Source: Giesbergeria sp.
GTDB taxonomy: Bacteria > Pseudomonadota > Gammaproteobacteria > Burkholderiales > Burkholderiaceae_C
Reading direction: 5' to 3'
NCBI GenBank assembly: GCA_030690515.1
Contig: JAUYGP010000235.1
Coordinates: 1 to 7,874, forward strand
DNA length: 7,874 nucleotides
Shown here: one piece after another, positions 5,475 to 7,874 of the stretch
Layout: each line of letters opens with the position of its first letter
Numbering within the stretch: the stretch's first letter is position 1
The notes under the pieces: model-generated
The model's database searches: none
Told to the model about the DNA's origin: nothing
Seen by the model: only the letters and a program-made list of their open reading frames with translations
Made by a program: the position numbers and the translations under genes

Positions 5475-6113
5475 TCAGGAAGCGGGTGGTGCAGCCGTTG
5501 CAGAGGGTGCCACCGCCGCCGGGGCCGCCTGCACGGCGGGCGGCAGCACCGGGTAGGTGTGGTTCAGGCCCTGCAGGTACTTCACCAGATCCAGCGCCTC
5601 GGGCCGTGCCACCACCACCTGCCCGGCAGGGGTCTGGCCGGGCGGGAGCTTGACCACCTCGTCGCCCGGCTCCGCCACCGCCTTGGTCTCGAACAGATAG
5701 GGGTACGACGGCATGATCGATCCCGGTACGTAAGCCCGGGGCTGGTACAGGTGCCCCAGTTGCCAGTCTTTGCTGGGCTGGCGTGCGCCGATGTTGAACA
5801 GGTCCGGCCCGGTACGCATGCTGCCCAGCAGGTGCGGCTTGTCATAAAAGTAGTCGCCCGGCACCGATGCCCGGCCCCAGCCGCGCTCGCCATCGGGCCC
5901 CAGGTTGCGGTCGCGGGGCTGCTGGGTGTGGCAGTACACGCAGCCATTGGCGATGTACACCTGCCGCCCGCGGAACTCGGCGCTGCTGTAGGGCTTGAGG
6001 CCTTCGGGCGGCGTGACGTCGCGCACCTGCATATAGGGCATGACGACCAGCGCGGCCGTGGCCACGGCCAGCGCCACCATGGCACCGGCGGCGAGTTTGA
6101 CTTCATTCTCCAT
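5475..6113 (-). CDS. ccoO: cbb3-type cytochrome c oxidase subunit II, mono-haem CcoO
   Basis: 212 residues from ATG 6113. This start is chosen because GGAG lies eight bases upstream and the family N-terminus (MENEVKLAAGAMV) follows; an upstream in-frame reading to 6209 lies wholly inside ccoN. Seen: one membrane helix (about 8-28), an EFRGRQVYIANGCVYCHTQQ block with the haem site C58-C61-H62, and RDRNLGPDGERGWGR plus the GDYFYDKPHLLGSMRTGPDL segment highly typical of CcoO/FixO. M134 in PGSIMPSYPYLF is the likely axial ligand. An Ala/Pro-rich tail (about 190-212) ends the protein. It carries electrons into the haem-copper subunit on the periplasmic side. The gene overlaps the 3' end of ccoN by 11 nt, implying translational coupling and near-equal synthesis. 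Confidence 0.97.
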   Translation of the reverse strand: MENEVKLAAGAMVALAVATAALVVMPYMQVRDVTPPEGLKPYSSAEFRGRQVYIANGCVYCHTQQPRDRNLGPDGERGWGRASVPGDYFYDKPHLLGSMRTGPDLFNIGARQPSKDWQLGHLYQPRAYVPGSIMPSYPYLFETKAVAEPGDEVVKLPPGQTPAGQVVVARPEALDLVKYLQGLNHTYPVLPPAVQAAPAAVAPSATAAPPAS

Positions 6114-7758
6114 GTGCGAACTCCAGGCCCTTGGCAGGCGGCGTGAACAGGGCCGCGCCGGTGCGTGTGGGGCCAAAGCGCAGCGCCATGGCCAGGAAAT
6201 GGCCGACAAAGACGAGGTGGCTCAGCACCATCAGCGAGCCGCCCACGCTGCGCCACTGCAGGTAAGGCACGGTGAGCGCCACCGACTCCATAAACGGCCG
6301 CGAGGCATCGAGCATGGCCAGGCCCTGCAGCCAGCCCCCGATCGACAAGCCCACGAAGTAGATGCTGATGCCGACCACCGCCAGCCAGAACTGCAGCGTG
6401 ATCAGGCGCGGATACGGCCACTCCCAATACAGCACGCGCGGCAGCATGAAGTAGATGGCACCAAACAGCACCATGGTGACGAAGGCATAGGCGCCCAGGT
6501 GGGCGTGCGCCACGGTGAAGTGCGTGAAATGCGCCACCTGGTTCACGCTGCGCAGCGCCTCCAGCGAACCCTGCAGCGACGACAGCATGTACATGAAGCC
6601 GCCAAACATCATGAAGCGCAGCGTGGGTGAATAGCGCGCCAGGTGCATGCGCCCCCACATCGTGCCGGCCATGTTGATGGTGAAGGCCGCCACGGGGATG
6701 ATCATCATCATGCTTTGCACGATGGACAGCGTGCTGAGCCAGCCCGGAATGGGCCCGCCGATCAGGTGGTGACCGCCCACCTGGCCGTAAAAGAAAGCCA
6801 GCGTCCAGAACCCAAGGATGGACAAGTTGTACGAGCGCACCGGCCGTCCGATGATTTTGGGCAAGAAGTAGTAAATGGCCCCCACACTCACCGGCGTAAA
6901 CCACAGGCCCAGCACGTTGTGGCCGTACCACCAGTTGGTGGTGGCCTGCTGCACGCCGGTGTGCACGCCGGGCAGCTTGGCAACGATGAACAGCAGCGCA
7001 ATCCAGAGCAGCGCCGCAACGTGGTACCAGACCGTGACATAGAGCGACTCGACCTTGCGGTTGACCAAGGTGTAGAGCACCGGGCCGATGATGCAGACGA
7101 ACCCGGCGACGATGAAGAGACCGATCTGCCACGGGATCTCCAGGTATTCCATGCCGTCCGTCCAGCCCGAGCCGATGGCGCCAATGGCGCTGGCAATGCC
7201 GGTATTGATGAGCGCACCGCCCAGCATCACCCACATGGCGCCCACCAGGTGCGTGCGCAGCAGGCGCGGCAGCAGCCAGATGATGACGGCCAGCGCGGCA
7301 TTGGTGATCCAGCCATACAGCACGGCGGTGAGGTGCACCGTGCGGATGCGCCCAAAGGTTTGCCACGCCTCGCCCACCATCCAGTCGGGCATGTGCAGCT
7401 TGAGCGACGCGGTCAGCCCCGCCAGGGAGCCGAGCACCAGCCAGAAGCAGGCAAACGCAATGAACATGAACACCGGGAACGCGGTGGAGTGGTCGGCCTC
7501 GATGCGGTGGCGCAACGCGTCCGGGTCGGCAACATGGTCGCCCTCGCCTGGCCCGGCGGCAGCGCCCTGCAGGTGCTCTGTTGCGCCCCCTTGCAGGGCC
7601 GGGTCGTCGACCTTGCCCAGCTCACCCGGCGCAAAAATGACCGATGCCGCCCGGGGGTTCTCGACCAGCAGGCCCTTGCGCATCGACCAGATGAAGACAA
7701 ACAACCCCATGATCGAGAGCAGAAAGGCCCCCAGCAAACTCAGTATGGCGCTGTCCAT
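6103..7758 (-). CDS. ccoN: cbb3-type (C-family) cytochrome oxidase subunit I with N-terminal CcoS-like extension
   Basis: 551 residues from ATG 7758, with GGAAAGGAA nine bases upstream; a TTG at 7812 is in frame but has no such site. Canonical CcoN has about 475 residues. The extra N-terminus has one membrane helix (about 5-25) and the text FIWSMRKGLLVENPRAASVIF, resembling the CcoS/FixS assembly protein, then a polar linker (51-90). The catalytic body follows, with about 12 helices. Haem and copper residues by comparison with known CcoN: H142 (low-spin haem b, in RIRTVHLTAVLYGW), H280 (CuB, in WWYGHN), Y324 (cross-linked Tyr, six before the next His), H330 and H331 (CuB), H418 (haem b3) and H420 (low-spin haem b) in TVAHAHLGAY. 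All catalytic ligands are present, so it should reduce O2 to water and pump protons in the inner membrane. Differences from canonical CcoN include Q396 at the site of a usually conserved Glu. Confidence 0.96.
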   Translation of the reverse strand: MDSAILSLLGAFLLSIMGLFVFIWSMRKGLLVENPRAASVIFAPGELGKVDDPALQGGATEHLQGAAAGPGEGDHVADPDALRHRIEADHSTAFPVFMFIAFACFWLVLGSLAGLTASLKLHMPDWMVGEAWQTFGRIRTVHLTAVLYGWITNAALAVIIWLLPRLLRTHLVGAMWVMLGGALINTGIASAIGAIGSGWTDGMEYLEIPWQIGLFIVAGFVCIIGPVLYTLVNRKVESLYVTVWYHVAALLWIALLFIVAKLPGVHTGVQQATTNWWYGHNVLGLWFTPVSVGAIYYFLPKIIGRPVRSYNLSILGFWTLAFFYGQVGGHHLIGGPIPGWLSTLSIVQSMMMIIPVAAFTINMAGTMWGRMHLARYSPTLRFMMFGGFMYMLSSLQGSLEALRSVNQVAHFTHFTVAHAHLGAYAFVTMVLFGAIYFMLPRVLYWEWPYPRLITLQFWLAVVGISIYFVGLSIGGWLQGLAMLDASRPFMESVALTVPYLQWRSVGGSLMVLSHLVFVGHFLAMALRFGPTRTGAALFTPPAKGLEFAHGE

Positions 7759-7765
7759 GGGTGGG

Positions 7766-7775
7766 TTTCCTTTCC
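7766..7775 (-). promoter_or_regulatory. Ribosome binding site fixing the ccoN start
   Basis: GGAAAGGAA on the minus strand ends nine bases before ATG 7758. It is the only purine-rich Shine-Dalgarno in the ccoN leader and selects the 551-residue reading, which keeps the CcoS-like helix at the very N-terminus. Confidence 0.7.
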
Positions 7776-7798
7776 GCCTGCGTGGGCCGGGCTGTTTG

Positions 7799-7812
7799 TT
7801 GAGGTACTTCAA
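7799..7812 (-). promoter_or_regulatory. FNR/Anr-like box upstream of ccoN
   Basis: On the minus strand TTGAAGTACCTCAA matches the FNR/Anr consensus TTGAT-N4-ATCAA at 8 of 10 defined positions, with both TTGA/TCAA half-sites perfect. High-affinity oxidase operons are classically FNR/FixK controlled. Its centre is only about 47 nt from the ccoN start. A standard activator position (-41.5) would then put the transcript start about 6 nt before the ATG, leaving the Shine-Dalgarno untranscribed. It may act differently or be fortuitous. Confidence 0.4.
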
Positions 7813-7852
7813 TGCCCCGCAACAACGAATGTGCTAAGAGACCGTGCGCCGG

Positions 7853-7858
7853 ATTCTA
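7853..7858 (-). promoter_or_regulatory. Possible -10 hexamer for the oxidase operon
   Basis: TAGAAT on the minus strand differs from TATAAT at one base and lies 94 nt upstream of the ccoN ATG. Its matching -35 would fall at or beyond the window edge, so it cannot be assessed. If real, the FNR-like box would lie downstream of the transcription start, in a repressing position. Confidence 0.25.
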
Positions 7859-7874
7859 AGATTCATCACAAATG

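Noticed and set aside
5582..7366. A very long (594-codon) alternative minus-strand frame across ccoN and ccoO.
   Set aside because: It is a shadow frame: its translation is Ala/Arg/His-rich without motifs, while the other frame gives complete CcoN and CcoO with all ligands.
6103..7758. Possibility that subunit I is a nitric oxide reductase (NorB) because of the AHAHLGAY motif.
   Set aside because: The helix after WWYGHN lacks the NorB Glu ligand pattern (HxxxE), the oxidase Tyr six residues before the CuB His pair is present, and the partner is a typical CcoO rather than NorC.
7759..7812. An 18-residue N-terminal extension of CcoN from a TTG.
   Set aside because: The TTG is part of the FNR-like box and has no Shine-Dalgarno, while ATG 7758 has a good one and starts just before the first membrane helix.

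Overview
The window looks like chromosomal DNA from a high-GC betaproteobacterium, most probably family Comamonadaceae (Acidovorax/Delftia/Comamonas type). This rests on codon use, the protein families present, and an intergenic repeat whose sequence I recognise as widespread in that family. No database search was possible, so the assignment is by recognition only.

Left part (1-2004): the 3' end of a plus-strand HAD-superfamily phosphatase converges on a minus-strand pair. That pair is an Lrp/AsnC-type regulator followed by a membrane-bound GGDEF diguanylate cyclase with an intact active site and an intact inhibitory I-site.

Middle (2005-3556): divergently from the Lrp/AsnC gene lies a guanidino-group-modifying hydrolase of the CtlX (citrulline/arginine deiminase-like) type. 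The 121-bp divergent region holds a 26-bp imperfect inverted repeat with a perfect TTTGCGCAAA core, a strong candidate operator for the regulator. Just after the ctlX stop codon is a non-coding repeat of about 340 bp with long terminal inverted repeats and strong internal hairpins, apparently a dispersed MITE- or REP-like element.

Right part (3557-7874): a tightly packed minus-strand operon, read right to left, encodes an unusual C-family (cbb3-type) haem-copper oxidase. Gene order is ccoN with an N-terminal CcoS-like extension, ccoO, a membrane-anchored MONO-haem cytochrome c where dihaem CcoP is expected, a SCO1/SenC copper chaperone, and an uncharacterised six-helix membrane protein. Genes are 16 nt apart or closer, or overlap by 11 or 4 nt. 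The proposed flow is: electrons from periplasmic donors pass through the mono-haem cytochrome and/or CcoO to the haem b / haem b3-CuB centre in CcoN; SCO1, and possibly the last membrane protein, serve CuB assembly. An FNR/Anr-like box lies 5' of ccoN.

The most interesting object is this compact oxidase operon: CcoS-CcoN fusion, no CcoQ, no dihaem CcoP, and non-canonical residues round the haem ligands.
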